NCBI RefSeq assembly: GCF_001552635.1
Contig: NZ_BCRO01000007.1
Coordinates: 1 to 64,000 of the forward strand
Length of the DNA: 64,000 nt
From: Actinomadura hibisca NBRC 15177
GTDB taxonomy: Bacteria; Actinomycetota; Actinomycetes; Streptosporangiales; Streptosporangiaceae
Reading direction: 5' to 3'
Part shown: in pieces, positions 40,896 through 50,037 of the stretch
How the letters are laid out: each line of letters opens with the position of its first letter
How positions within the stretch are numbered: the stretch's first letter is position 1
The notes under the pieces: generated by a model
What the model saw: only the letters and a program-made list of their open reading frames with translations
Told to the model about the DNA's origin: nothing
Databases searched by the model: none
Position numbers and translations under genes: made by a program

Positions 40896-43664
40896 TCAGG
40901 TGACCGAGGAGTAGGCGACGACGCCGCGCCGCATCGCGTCCATCGCCTTGCGGGCGGTCTTGCGGATGTGGCTGTTGGGCGGGGCGGCGTCGGCGACCTG
41001 GCCGAGCAGGTCCAGGAGCTGCTTGACGGCGCGGACGAAGTCGCCGGCGGTCATGCCGGCCTCCAGCAGCACCTCGTCCAGGTCGTGGCCGCGGGCCCAC
41101 TGGTAGGCGGTCCAGGCGAAGCCGAGGTCGGGCTCGCGCAGGAACGACACGCCGTTGTCCTCCTCGACGGCCTCCAGCTGCCCCCACAGCCGCACCATCG
41201 AGCCCAGGGCCTCCTGGACGGCGCCGGTGGGGGTGCGGGGGCGGGCGGCGTCGTCGGGCTGGCGCGACTCGTACACCAGCGCCGACACGCACGCGGCGAG
41301 CTCGGCGGGGTCGAGGCGCTCCCACAGGCCCTCGCGCAGGCTCTCGGCGGTGAGCAGGTCGAGCTCGTTGTAGATGCGGCCGAGGCGGCGGCCCTCGTCG
41401 GTGACGTCGTCGCCGTCGAGGTAGCCGAGCTGCTGGAGGACCGCGCAGACCTTGTCGAAGGTGCGGGCGATGACCTGGGAGCGGCCCTCGACGCGGCGGC
41501 GCAGCTGCTCGGTCTCGCGGTCCAGGCGGTGGTGGCGCTCGGCCCAGCGGGCGTGGTCCTCCCGCTTGTCGCAGCCGTGCACGGGGTGGCGGCGCAGCTC
41601 GGCGCGCAGCCGGCCGATCTCGGCGTCGTCGGAGGCCGGGGCGTCGCGCTGGCGGCGGCGCAGGTCGCCGACGTCGTCGGGCACCTTGTTGCGCAGGGTC
41701 GAGGCGAGGTCGCGGCGGTCCTGGGGGTTGCGGGGGCTGAAGGACTTGGGGATGCGGATGCGCTCGACGGGTTCGACGGCGCGCGGGAAGTCCAGGACCG
41801 ACAGGCGCTGCACCGACCGGTTGGCGGTGAGCACCAGCGGCGCGGGCCCGTCGGAGCGGCGGCCGACGCCGGGGTCCAGCACGACGGCGAGGCCCGTGCG
41901 GCGGCCCGACGGCACCAGGATCACGTCGCCGGGCCGCAGGTGCTCCAGCGCTCTGGCGGCCTCGGCGCGGCGCGACGACGACCGCTCGCGCGACAGCTCG
42001 GCCTCGCGGTCCGACAGGCGGCGGCGCAGCGCGGCGTACTCCATGAAGTCGCCCAGGTGGCATTCGGCGGCCTTGGCGTACCCGGCGAGCGCCTCCTCGT
42101 TCTTGCGGACCTGCCGGGCCAGCCCGACGACGGCGCGGTCGGCCTGGAACTGCGCGAACGACTCCTCCAGCAGGGTGCGGGCGCGCTCGACGCCGACGGC
42201 GCCGACCAGGTTGACGGCCATGTTGTAGGAGGGCCGGAAGCTGGAGTTGAGGGGGTAGGTGCGGGTGCCGGCGAGCCCGGCGACCGAGTTCGGGTCGACC
42301 GTCGGGGACCAGAGCACCACCGCGTGGCCCTCGACGTCGATGCCGCGGCGCCCGGCGCGCCCGGTGAGCTGGGTGTACTCGCCGGGGGTGAGGGCGAGGT
42401 GGGCCTCGCCGTTCCACTTGTCGAGCTTCTCGATCACCACGGTGCGGGCGGGCATGTTGATGCCCAGCGCGAGGGTCTCGGTGGCGAACACCGCCTTGGT
42501 GAGGCCGCGGGTGAACAGCTCCTCGACGATCTCCTTGAAGGTGGGCAGCATCCCGGCGTGGTGGGCGGCGATGCCGCGCTCCAACGCCGACAGGAAGTCG
42601 TCGTAGCCGAGCACGCGCAGGTCCTCGCGCGGGATGTCGGCGGTGCGCAGCTCGACGTGGGCGCGGATCTCCTCGCTCTCCTCCTTGGAGGTGAGGCGCA
42701 GCCCGGCGTGCAGGCACTGGAGGACGGCGGCGTCGCAGCCGGCGCGGGAGAAGATGAAGGTGATGGCGGGCAGCAGCCCGGCGCGCTCCAGCCGGGAGAT
42801 CACGTCGGGGCGCATCGGGGGCCGGAAGCGCTGCGGGCGCGACTCGCGGCGGCGGCCGGTGCGGCGGCCCTGGTTGACCTTGGCGCGGCGCACCTCCTCC
42901 ACCGCCATGCGCTGCAGCTGGGGGTTGACGCGGGCCTGCCGCCCGCCGCCCTTGCCGGTCTCGACGAACAGCTCGTACAGGCGGGTGCCGACCAGCATGT
43001 GCTGGAACAGCGGCACGGGCCGGTGCTCGTCGACGATGACGGCGGTGTCGCCGCGGACGGCCTGGAGCCACTCGCCGAACTCCTCGGCGTTGCTGACGGT
43101 CGCCGACAGCGCCACGATGCGGACCGAGTCCGGCACGTGGATGATCACTTCTTCCCAGACCGCGCCGCGGAACCGGTCGGCCAGGTAGTGGACCTCGTCC
43201 ATGACCACGAACGCGAGGCCCGCCAGGGTCTGCGACCCGGCGTAGAGCATGTTGCGCAGCACCTCGGTGGTCATGACCACGATGGGCGCCTCGCCGTTGA
43301 CGCTGTTGTCGCCGGTGAGCAGCCCGACCTTGTCGGGGCCGTAGCGGCTGACGAGGTCGGCGTACTTCTGGTTGGACAGCGCCTTGATGGGCGTGGTGTA
43401 GAAGCACTTGCGGCCGCCGGTGAGGGCGAGGTGGACCGCGAACTCCCCGACGAGGGTCTTGCCGGAGCCGGTGGGCGCGGCCACCAGGACGCCGCTGCCG
43501 GCCTCCAGGGCCCGGCACGCCTCGATCTGGAACGGGTCCAGGGGGAAGTCGTACAGGGTCTGGAAGTCGAGCAGGGCGGGCCCGCTGCCGGCGTTGCGCT
43601 TGCGGTGGGCCGCGTAGCGCTCCGCCGGGGACTGGTCGGCCGACTGCGTGTCGGGGGTGGTCAT
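40896..43664 (-). CDS. helY: Ski2/Mtr4-like DEAD/DEAH helicase HelY
   Basis: 922 aa. Q-like motif FPLDPFQIEAC, Walker A AAPTGSGKT, DEVH box VVMDEVHYL, SAT motif, motif VI YTQLTGRAGRRG, then the C-terminal DSHCT-type region found in Ski2-like RNA helicases. In mycobacteria helY lies downstream of tatA-tatC in the pafBC region, as here. A TAGGCT box (43676-43671) lies six bases before ATG 43664, with no ribosome site, so the mRNA is probably leaderless. It should unwind structured RNA. Confidence 0.93.
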   Translation of the reverse strand: MTTPDTQSADQSPAERYAAHRKRNAGSGPALLDFQTLYDFPLDPFQIEACRALEAGSGVLVAAPTGSGKTLVGEFAVHLALTGGRKCFYTTPIKALSNQKYADLVSRYGPDKVGLLTGDNSVNGEAPIVVMTTEVLRNMLYAGSQTLAGLAFVVMDEVHYLADRFRGAVWEEVIIHVPDSVRIVALSATVSNAEEFGEWLQAVRGDTAVIVDEHRPVPLFQHMLVGTRLYELFVETGKGGGRQARVNPQLQRMAVEEVRRAKVNQGRRTGRRRESRPQRFRPPMRPDVISRLERAGLLPAITFIFSRAGCDAAVLQCLHAGLRLTSKEESEEIRAHVELRTADIPREDLRVLGYDDFLSALERGIAAHHAGMLPTFKEIVEELFTRGLTKAVFATETLALGINMPARTVVIEKLDKWNGEAHLALTPGEYTQLTGRAGRRGIDVEGHAVVLWSPTVDPNSVAGLAGTRTYPLNSSFRPSYNMAVNLVGAVGVERARTLLEESFAQFQADRAVVGLARQVRKNEEALAGYAKAAECHLGDFMEYAALRRRLSDREAELSRERSSSRRAEAARALEHLRPGDVILVPSGRRTGLAVVLDPGVGRRSDGPAPLVLTANRSVQRLSVLDFPRAVEPVERIRIPKSFSPRNPQDRRDLASTLRNKVPDDVGDLRRRQRDAPASDDAEIGRLRAELRRHPVHGCDKREDHARWAERHHRLDRETEQLRRRVEGRSQVIARTFDKVCAVLQQLGYLDGDDVTDEGRRLGRIYNELDLLTAESLREGLWERLDPAELAACVSALVYESRQPDDAARPRTPTGAVQEALGSMVRLWGQLEAVEEDNGVSFLREPDLGFAWTAYQWARGHDLDEVLLEAGMTAGDFVRAVKQLLDLLGQVADAAPPNSHIRKTARKAMDAMRRGVVAYSSVT

Positions 43665-43670
43665 GGAACG

Positions 43671-43676
43671 AGCCTA
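43671..43676 (-). promoter_or_regulatory. -10 box of leaderless helY
   Basis: TAGGCT on the minus strand, 6 nt upstream of the ATG, in the 126-bp gap after tatC. Confidence 0.5.
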
Positions 43677-43790
43677 CGGTTTCGACCGGCCCGTTATGCA
43701 CTCCGGGGCGGGTTCGGGTGACCCGTTTTACCCGGAAGCGGTCCGGTCGTGGGCTCTAGGGGCGGCTCGGGGCGGCCCGGCGACGGCGGC

Positions 43791-44657
43791 TCAGGGGCGG
43801 CGGTCGCCGCGTTCCAGCTCGGCGTCGATCTCCTCCAGGCGCAGCGGGGAGACCTCGTCGTCGGCGAGCTCGGCGTCGGGGTCGGCGGTGAGGCCGCGGC
43901 GCCGGTCGTTGAAGTAGGCGAGCACGGCGGCGATCTCGTACAGCACCACGGTGGGCAGGGCCAGCACCAGCATGGTGACGGGGTCGCCGCTGGGGGTGGC
44001 GACCGCGGAGAACACGAAGATCCCGAAGACGGCGATGCGCTGGGTCTTCTTGATGCGCTGGAAGGTCAGGACGCCGACCAGGTTCAGCATCACCACCAGC
44101 AGCGGCAGCTCGAAGGTGACGCCGAACACCACGAGCATGGCCAGCACGTAGCTGAGGTACTGGTCGACCTTGACCAGGGCGGTGACGCCGTCGATGGAGA
44201 AGCCGCCCAGGAACAGCTGCAGGCCCTTGTCGACGAACAGGTAGGCGAGCCACGCGCCGACCAGGAACAGCGGCACCGCGACCGTCAGGAACACGTAGGT
44301 CCAGCGGCGCTCGCGCTTGTACAGGCCGGGCGCCACGAACGCCCACAGCTGGTAGAGCCACACCGGCGACGACAGCACGATCCCGACGATCATGGCGATC
44401 TTGAGGCGCACGAAGAACTGGCTGAAGATGCCGTCCACGACCAGGGTGCACTTGTCGTTCAGTTCCCGGGCCTGGGGGATCTGGCAGTAGGGCTCCTTCA
44501 GCAGGTCCCAGATGGGCTGGAAGAACACGTAGCCCACGATCATGCCGATGACCAGCGCGATCATCGCTTTGATCAGCCGGTTGCGCAGCTCGCGGAGGTG
44601 GTCCAGCAGCGGCATGCGGCCGTCGGGGTTGGCCTGCGCGGAGCTCAGGAGCTTCAT
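43791..44657 (-). CDS. tatC: Sec-independent protein translocase TatC
   Basis: 288 aa. Six-helix membrane protein; conserved N-terminal M-P-L-L-D-H-L-R-E-L-R-N-R, the periplasmic loop after helix 1, Y-K-R-E-R-R, and the helix-4/5 segment TPSGDPVTMLVLALP. Forms the twin-arginine receptor with TatB/TatA. A charged C-terminal tail extends past the last helix. Forty-seven bases after tatA on the same strand. Confidence 0.95.
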   Translation of the reverse strand: MKLLSSAQANPDGRMPLLDHLRELRNRLIKAMIALVIGMIVGYVFFQPIWDLLKEPYCQIPQARELNDKCTLVVDGIFSQFFVRLKIAMIVGIVLSSPVWLYQLWAFVAPGLYKRERRWTYVFLTVAVPLFLVGAWLAYLFVDKGLQLFLGGFSIDGVTALVKVDQYLSYVLAMLVVFGVTFELPLLVVMLNLVGVLTFQRIKKTQRIAVFGIFVFSAVATPSGDPVTMLVLALPTVVLYEIAAVLAYFNDRRRGLTADPDAELADDEVSPLRLEEIDAELERGDRRP

Positions 44658-44704
44658 CGTCGGGGATTCAGGGGTCTAGGCCGCCGATCGGGGGTCGGGA
44701 GGGG

Positions 44705-45109
44705 TCAGGACTTGCCGAAGCGGTCGCGGTCGGCGACCGGCACGCCCTGGATCGGCTCGCCGGACGGCAGGGCGCCCTGCCGGTAGGGCTGCTGCTGGGC
44801 GCCGGGCTGGGCACCGGGCTGGACATTGGCGGCCTCGCGCTCCAGGCGGGCGGCCTCCTCGCGCAGCTGGGCGGCGCGGTCGCGGGCCTCCTGGGCCTGG
44901 ACGCGGTCGGCGTCGCGGCCGGCGGCCCGGTCGGCGGGCGTGTCGGCGGGAGCGTCGTCATCGTCGTCGCGCAGGCCCTTGGTCTCGGCCTTCAGGATGC
45001 GCGCGGACTTGCCGAGCGACCGCGCGAGCTGCGGCAGCTTGGTGGAGCCGAACAACAGCAGGACGACGAGGAGGACGATCAGGATCTCGCTCGTGCCAAA
45101 GCTACCCAT
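44705..45109 (-). CDS. tatA: Sec-independent protein translocase TatA
   Basis: 134 aa from ATG 45109, with GAGGGA seven bases upstream; ATG 45115 is too close to it. N-terminal helix with LIVLLVVLLLFGSTKLPQLARSLGKSARI, the family's F-G-x-x-K-L-P hinge and amphipathic helix. Then an acidic segment (G-L-R-D-D-D-D-D), a charged coiled-coil-like stretch and a Gln/Pro-rich tail longer than in many TatA proteins. Single-span pore subunit of Tat. Confidence 0.93.
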   Translation of the reverse strand: MGSFGTSEILIVLLVVLLLFGSTKLPQLARSLGKSARILKAETKGLRDDDDDAPADTPADRAAGRDADRVQAQEARDRAAQLREEAARLEREAANVQPGAQPGAQQQPYRQGALPSGEPIQGVPVADRDRFGKS

Positions 45110-45136
45110 GGACATTCCCTCTTCAGCAGGTGGTAC

Positions 45137-45361
45137 TCAACCCGATCGTACGCCGTCTCCGGAGTCGCGTGCCGCATGCGCCTCCTGGAGATCGTGGAGT
45201 TCACTCCGCAGCGCCGTCTGTTCGGGCTCCAGCCGCCTGCGGGTCCGGTCCAGTTCACGCGCCAGACGGCGCACGCCCAGGTGGACCTTGAAGCCGCAGA
45301 ACGCCAGGACCAGCAGTCCGGCGAAGCTCATCGCCACCGTAAGCCACGTCGCGGTGGGCAT
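45137..45361 (-). CDS. Small membrane-anchored coiled-coil protein
   Basis: 74 aa from ATG 45361, just after the pafC stop; GTG 45367 (GTGA overlap with pafC) is an alternative but is too close to GAGAGGGG. One N-terminal hydrophobic helix (ATWLTVAMSFAGLLVLAFCGF) and a charged coiled coil (ARELDRTRRRLEPEQTALRSEL, cut for length). Lies between pafC and tatA, a position where similar uncharacterised small proteins occur in actinobacteria. Function unknown. Confidence 0.7.
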   Translation of the reverse strand: MPTATWLTVAMSFAGLLVLAFCGFKVHLGVRRLARELDRTRRRLEPEQTALRSELHDLQEAHAARDSGDGVRSG

Positions 45362-45363
45362 GG

Positions 45364-46479
45364 TCACCGCCCCTCTCGGCGCGTCCCGGCCGGGACGTTC
45401 GGGTCGTCCGGGCCGCCCGGATGGGCGGCGCGTCCGGCGGTCTCGTAGCGGGCCAGGGCGCGGGCGGCGTCGGCGCGCACGCCCTCGGCCAGGTCGGCGG
45501 GGGCGGTGATGCGGCCCTGGTCGCCCAGGCGCAGCGCGAGGCCGCGCACCCACCGGGTGTCGGGGGTGCGCAGCACGATCCGCAGCCGCCCCTCCCCCAG
45601 CTCCTCCACGCTCTCGCACGGGTAGTGGTCGGCGACCCAGCGGCCCTGCGGGGTCAGCTCGAAGCTGACGCGGACGTCGTGCTCGGACGGCCGGAACAGC
45701 CCGGCGTCGACGTCGATGGGCTCGGCGCCGGCGGGGACCTCGGCGGCGGCGTCCAGCACCTCCAGCGCGGTGACGCGGTCGAGGCGGAACAGCCGCACCG
45801 CCTCGGCGCGGCGGCACCAGCCCTCCAGGTAGGTGTTGCCCTCCACCACCAGCAGCCGCATGGGGTCGACGTCGCGCTCGGTGTTCTCGTCGCGGGCCGG
45901 GACGTAGTAGGTGAGGTGGACGCGGCGGCCGGCGCCGATGGCCTGGCGCAGCCGGCCCACGGTGTCGCCGCCCGCGTCGACCTCGACGGTGACCTGGCTG
46001 CTGACCTGGGAGGCGGCGGCCCCGGCGGCGGTCTCCAGCTTGGCGATGACGCGGCTGAGGGCGTCGCGGTCCTGGAGGTCGGGGATGCCCGCGAGCATGC
46101 GCAGCGCCACCAGCAGGGCGCTGGCCTCGTCGACCTTGAGCCGCAGCGGGCGGGCGATCGACTCGGCCTCGGTGACGGTGATCTCGCCGCCCTCGTAGGA
46201 CAGGTCGATCGGGCAGTAGGGGTCGGGGGCGCGCAGCTCCACGCACCACAGCAGGTTGAGGTCGTCGATGAGCTGCTTCTCGGTGACGCCGAACGCGGCG
46301 GCGGCCTCGTCGAGGGCGACCGCGTCGCGCGACACGACGTAGGGCACCAGGGCCAGCAGGCGGCCCAGCCGGTCGGTGGAGGTGGTCGCGGCGGCCTTCC
46401 CGGCCGGTTTGCCCTGCGGCTTGGCCTGCGTTTTGGCCTGTGCCTTGGTGGCCTTCACGGCGTCGCTGGTCTCGTTCAC
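45364..46479 (-). CDS. pafC: WYL-domain regulator PafC
   Basis: 371 aa from GTG 46479, overlapping the pafB stop (GTGA), with GGGGAG upstream. Winged HTH (about 35-95), then WYL domain (VHLTYYVPARDENTERDVDPMRL: residues of the W-Y-L-type strand with Y-L-E-G-W-C) and a WCX C-terminal domain. With PafB it forms the mycobacterial activator of the LexA-independent DNA-damage response. The first ~30 residues are Lys/Ala/Gln-rich, a longer basic tail than usual. Confidence 0.92.
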   Translation of the reverse strand: MNETSDAVKATKAQAKTQAKPQGKPAGKAAATTSTDRLGRLLALVPYVVSRDAVALDEAAAAFGVTEKQLIDDLNLLWCVELRAPDPYCPIDLSYEGGEITVTEAESIARPLRLKVDEASALLVALRMLAGIPDLQDRDALSRVIAKLETAAGAAASQVSSQVTVEVDAGGDTVGRLRQAIGAGRRVHLTYYVPARDENTERDVDPMRLLVVEGNTYLEGWCRRAEAVRLFRLDRVTALEVLDAAAEVPAGAEPIDVDAGLFRPSEHDVRVSFELTPQGRWVADHYPCESVEELGEGRLRIVLRTPDTRWVRGLALRLGDQGRITAPADLAEGVRADAARALARYETAGRAAHPGGPDDPNVPAGTRREGR

Positions 46480-47456
46480 CGGTCGCTCCCCGCCAGTACC
46501 GCCTTGAGCTGCTGGATGACCGCCTCGCGCAGGTCGGGCGGGTCGAGCACCACGACGTCGTCGGCGAACCGCGCCAGGTAGGGCGCGAAGCGGTCCACGT
46601 CGCGGAAGGTGAGGACGGCCTCGTCCCACCCGGCCCAGCCGTCGCCGGCGGCGGGCCGCACCTCGCGGGCCCAGCGGCGCGGGCCCTGGGCGGCCCCGGC
46701 GCGCAGCAGCACCTGCGCCGGGCGCGGCTCGGCGACCGGGTCGCCGCGGTCGAAGGCGATGCGCCGCACGTCGACGTCGGCGGGCACGGTGACGCTGTCG
46801 GCGGGGCCGTCGGGCACGACCTCGCCGGTGATGCGCGACAGCCGGAACACGCGGGACTCGCCCCGGTCGCGGTCGTGGCCGACCACGTACCAGCGGCCGC
46901 GGCGGCTCACCACGCCCCACGGCTCCAGGTGGCGGCGCGCGACCTGGGTGCGGCCGATGCCCTGGTAGTCGAAGGCGACGGGGCGGCGGTCGCGGACCGC
47001 CTCCCACAGCGCCGGGAAGGCCGGGTCGCCGGTGTTGACGCGGGGTTCGATGCCGACGGCGGTGGGCACGTCGGTGTCGACGCCGGCGGCGCGCAGCTTC
47101 AGCAGCGCGCCGGAGGCGGCCTCGGCCATGCTGGCGCGCTGCCAGACCCGGGCGGCCAGGCCCAGCACCGCGGCCTCGTCGGGCGTCAGGTGGATGTCGG
47201 GCAGCTCGTAGGCCTGCGGCGGGATGCGGTAGCCGATCTCCTCGCCGCCGCCGCCCTGCTGGTCGCTGCCCACCTCCAGGGGCACCCCCAGCTCCCGCAG
47301 CTCCTCCTTGTCGCGTTCGAACATGCGCTTGAACGCCTCGTCGGAGTCGGGATAGCCCGGGACCGCCCGGCGGATCTGCTCGGCCGTCAGGTACCTGCGG
47401 GTGGCGAGCAGGCAGACCACCAGGTTGAGCAGGCGCTCGGTCTTGCGCCGCGACAC
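46476..47456 (-). CDS. pafB: WYL-domain regulator PafB
   Basis: 326 aa from GTG 47456, with GAAGGTGG seven bases upstream. N-terminal HTH_11-like domain (RKTERLLNLVVCLLATRRYL), linker, WYL domain (PVAFDYQGIGRTQVARRHLEPWGVVSRRGRWYVVGHDRDR, listed only for its H-L-E-P-W-G and W-Y-V-V-G-H-D core) and WCX end. Works as a PafB-PafC heterodimer. Divergent from the DUF3866 gene with a 74-bp gap. Confidence 0.92.
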   Translation of the reverse strand: MSRRKTERLLNLVVCLLATRRYLTAEQIRRAVPGYPDSDEAFKRMFERDKEELRELGVPLEVGSDQQGGGGEEIGYRIPPQAYELPDIHLTPDEAAVLGLAARVWQRASMAEAASGALLKLRAAGVDTDVPTAVGIEPRVNTGDPAFPALWEAVRDRRPVAFDYQGIGRTQVARRHLEPWGVVSRRGRWYVVGHDRDRGESRVFRLSRITGEVVPDGPADSVTVPADVDVRRIAFDRGDPVAEPRPAQVLLRAGAAQGPRRWAREVRPAAGDGWAGWDEAVLTFRDVDRFAPYLARFADDVVVLDPPDLREAVIQQLKAVLAGSDR

Positions 47457-47518
47457 TTCGCCACCACCTTCTCGCTCGCTGTGCCCGGTCCGTCCCCGCG
47501 TTCCGTCTCCGAGGACGC

Positions 47519-47524
47519 TACCGT
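47519..47524 (+). promoter_or_regulatory. -10 box of leaderless DUF3866 gene
   Basis: TACCGT, 6 nt before GTG 47531. No ribosome site is visible. Confidence 0.4.
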
Positions 47525-47530
47525 TCCGGT

Positions 47531-48613
47531 GTGATCCGATGGCGCAAAGGCACGGTAGAGAACGTCCGCCGGGAGTGGCCGGGGGCGGTCGAGCTGGATG
47601 TCTCGATCGACGGTGACGGGACCGCGCGGGCCCTCGCCTACCCCGCGCTGGTGGGGCGGCCGGAGCCCGGTGATTCCGTCCTGCTCAACACTACGGCCTT
47701 GGCGATGGGCCTGGGGACGGGCGGCTACGCGATGGTGGTGGCGGTGCCCGACCGGCTGCCGCCCGATCCGGCCGGACCCGGCCACCTGGTCAAAGCCCGC
47801 TACACGCCGCTCCAGGCCACGGTATTGGGCGCCGACGAGCAGGACTCCCCCCACCACGCGGTGCTGCGCGAGGCCGACTCGCTGGACGGCATGCCGGTGG
47901 TCGTCGCCGACCTGCACTCGGCGCTGCCGCCGGTCCTGGCGGGGCTGCTGGCCGCGCGGCCCGGGGCGCGGGTGGTGTACGTGATGCCCGACGGGGGCGC
48001 GCTGCCCGCCTGGTTCTCGATGTCGATCGCGCGGCTGCGGGACGCGGGGGCGCTGGCGGCGACCGTCACGACCGGGCAGGCGTTCGGCGGCGACCTGGAG
48101 GCCGTCACCGTGCACACCGGGCTGCTGGCGGCCCGCCTGGTCCTGGACGCCGACGTCGCGATCGTCGCGCAGGGGCCGGGGAACCTCGGCACCGGCACCA
48201 AGTGGGGCTTCTCCGGGGTGACCTCCGGGGAGGCGGTCAACGCGGCGGCGGTGCTGTCGGGACGTCCCGTCGGCTCCCTGCGCGTCAGCGAGGGCGACAG
48301 GCGCGAACGGCACCTGGGGGTGTCCCACCACAGCATCACCGCCTACGGGCGGGTGGCGCTGGCCCGCGCCGACATCCCCGTGCCCGAGCTGGGCGGCGAC
48401 TTCGGGACGCGCGTCGCGGCCGAGGCCGCGCAGCTGGGCGACCGCCACGAGCTGGTGCCGGTGGGCGTGGAGGGGCTGCGCGAGGCCCTGGAGGCGGCCG
48501 AGAAGGACTGGGGGGTGCGGCTGTCGACGATGGGCCGCCGCCTGGACGAGGACCTGGCCTACTTCCTCACCGCGGCCGCCGCCGGCCGCCACACCGCCGC
48601 CCTGCTGGACTGA
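47531..48613 (+). CDS. DUF3866 family protein
   Basis: 360 aa. Matches DUF3866: MIRWRKGTVENVRREWPGAVEL start, L-N-T-T-A-L-A-M-G-L-G-T-G-G-Y-A, VVVADLHSALPPVLAGL, VAIVAQGPGNLGTGTKWGFSG. These proteins are widespread in actinobacteria and Bacillota, with no assigned reaction; the G-P-G-N-x-G-T-G-T loop looks like a nucleotide or phosphate site. Divergent from pafB. Start GTG 47531 appears leaderless. Confidence 0.85.
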   Translation: MIRWRKGTVENVRREWPGAVELDVSIDGDGTARALAYPALVGRPEPGDSVLLNTTALAMGLGTGGYAMVVAVPDRLPPDPAGPGHLVKARYTPLQATVLGADEQDSPHHAVLREADSLDGMPVVVADLHSALPPVLAGLLAARPGARVVYVMPDGGALPAWFSMSIARLRDAGALAATVTTGQAFGGDLEAVTVHTGLLAARLVLDADVAIVAQGPGNLGTGTKWGFSGVTSGEAVNAAAVLSGRPVGSLRVSEGDRRERHLGVSHHSITAYGRVALARADIPVPELGGDFGTRVAAEAAQLGDRHELVPVGVEGLREALEAAEKDWGVRLSTMGRRLDEDLAYFLTAAAAGRHTAALLD

Positions 48614-48626
48614 CCCTTCTCTCTCC

Positions 48627-48661
48627 GCCCCCGTTCCGGCCGGTCAGGCCGGGGCGGGGGC
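48627..48661 (+). terminator. Terminator between DUF3866 and DUF3291 genes
   Basis: GCCCCCG (48627-48633) pairs with CGGGGGC (48655-48661), with further GGCC/GGCC pairing inside, followed by TTTCTC. It overlaps the last codons of the convergent DUF3291 gene. Confidence 0.6.
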
Positions 48662-49237
48662 TTTCTCGATCATGCCTTCCTCCCGCGCGCCCTGCCCGGG
48701 TCCCGCCTCCAGGCCGTCCACCGCGCCCGCCGCCAGGGCCTCGGCCGCGCCGTAGCCCGCGTTGAAGGTGAACGCGCGGGGCGAGGAACCCTGCGCGCGC
48801 AACAGTTCCAGGCGCTCGACGCCCTCGGCGACGGTCGGGACGTGCCCGGCCGGGATCCACCACAACACCAGGTGGGCGGCGGTGGGCCGGTGGAACCACT
48901 CGCGGCGGCGGCGCATCGACTCCAGGTGCCCGCTGCGGTACACGAAGTCCCACAGCGCCTGGCGGGTCTCCCACACCGAGTAGGTGACGATCACGTCGGC
49001 GCCGAGCGGGCGGAGGCCGGTGGCGTCGGCCGCGCCCTCCTCCACCAGCCGCCACACGAAGCCGGGCGCGTTGTCAGCCAGGGCGTTGACCTCGTCGAGC
49101 CGCGCCACGAAGCCGGCGGTGCGCGGGTCGTCGAGGGGATGGCGGAGGGCGGCGACGTTGAACTGGGCGAGGTGGAGGCGGGGCGTGGGGGCGGGGGCGG
49201 TCGTGGGGGTGGCGGAGGCGTGCGTGGGGGCGTTCAT
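48644..49237 (-). CDS. DUF3291 family protein
   Basis: 197 aa. DUF3291 core: LHLAQFNVAALRHPLDDPRTAGFVARLDEVNALAD and SVWETRQALWDFVYRSGH, with W-F-H-R-P-T and LVLWWIPAGHVPT. The fold is related to dimeric alpha/beta-barrel (ABM-like) proteins, some of which bind haem or flavin. The C-terminal 40 residues are Ala/Gly-rich. It lies 32 bp downstream of a SufR-like regulator on the same strand, so the two probably form an operon. Confidence 0.82.
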   Translation of the reverse strand: MNAPTHASATPTTAPAPTPRLHLAQFNVAALRHPLDDPRTAGFVARLDEVNALADNAPGFVWRLVEEGAADATGLRPLGADVIVTYSVWETRQALWDFVYRSGHLESMRRRREWFHRPTAAHLVLWWIPAGHVPTVAEGVERLELLRAQGSSPRAFTFNAGYGAAEALAAGAVDGLEAGPGQGAREEGMIEKAPAPA

Positions 49238-49269
49238 GGGGTCAGCCCACCATGCCCCCGGCTTCTATG

Positions 49270-49974
49270 TCAATCTTCATTGTTTTTAGAAGCCTCCACC
49301 ACCACGCAGCACAGCCCGGGGCGCGCGTCCATGCGGGCGCGCAACGTTTCCGAGCCGTCCAGGAGCCCTTCGAGCAGGGCGAGGTTCATGCCGCACACGA
49401 GCGGCGGGAAGCGGTCGGCGACCGACCGGAAGGGGCAGTTGCGCAGGCGGAGGGCAGGGTGGGGAGTGCTTTCGTCCTGCTGTTCGTGCCCGTGCTCGCC
49501 CGCGGGGTCGTCCATGAACGGGCCGTAGCCGCGCGTCGCCAGGAGCGCGGCCACCTCCGCCAGGTCCGCGCAGGGCCGCCCTTCGGGGCCGCGCATTTCC
49601 CGGCCGCGCCGCCGCGCGGTCTCCCAGAGCGCGGTGTCCAGGCCCGCGGCCTCGGCGGTCTCGGCCAGCAGGTCGGCGGCCGTGCGGTAGTCGCGGGCGG
49701 GCAGCGACACCTGCCGCTCGGCCGCCGAGCGGCGGTACACCTTGGCGGGACGGCCCGCGCCCGGCCCCGAACGGCCCGTCAGGCGGCGGGAGTCGGCCTC
49801 CAGCAGCCCGGCCTCGACCAGCCGGTCCAGATGGAAGGCCGCGAGGGTGCGCTGCACGCCTGCGGCCTCCGCCGCCTCGTTGCGGCCCACCTCGCGCCCC
49901 TGGGCCGCCACGTACTCGTACAGCCGCCGCCGGACCGGGTCCCGCAGCGACGCGATCGCGTCGATGTCCTCCAT
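49270..49974 (-). CDS. SufR/ArsR-like winged-helix regulator with Cys-rich C-terminus
   Basis: 234 aa. N-terminal winged helix (about 5-60: LRDPVRRRLYEYV, RNEAAEAAGVQRTLAAFHLDRLVEAGLL) and a C-terminal region with RLRNCPFRSVADRFPPLVCGMNLALLEGL followed by CC, a Cys pattern like the [Fe-S]-binding end of SufR. An extra Cys is in R-P-C-A-D-L. It may sense iron-sulphur or redox state. ATG 49974 has TAGAAT (49986-49981) six bases upstream and no ribosome site. Likely target is its own operon with DUF3291. Confidence 0.8.
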   Translation of the reverse strand: MEDIDAIASLRDPVRRRLYEYVAAQGREVGRNEAAEAAGVQRTLAAFHLDRLVEAGLLEADSRRLTGRSGPGAGRPAKVYRRSAAERQVSLPARDYRTAADLLAETAEAAGLDTALWETARRRGREMRGPEGRPCADLAEVAALLATRGYGPFMDDPAGEHGHEQQDESTPHPALRLRNCPFRSVADRFPPLVCGMNLALLEGLLDGSETLRARMDARPGLCCVVVEASKNNED

Positions 49975-49980
49975 CCGGCC

Positions 49981-49986
49981 ATTCTA
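49981..49986 (-). promoter_or_regulatory. -10 box of leaderless SufR-like gene
   Basis: TAGAAT, 6 nt before the ATG, with CTAACA 17 bp further upstream as a fair -35. Confidence 0.5.
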
Positions 49987-50037
49987 AGAACAACCGGCGT
50001 TGATGTTAGAGTCGACGGCCCGGAGCGGGTGGTCGGG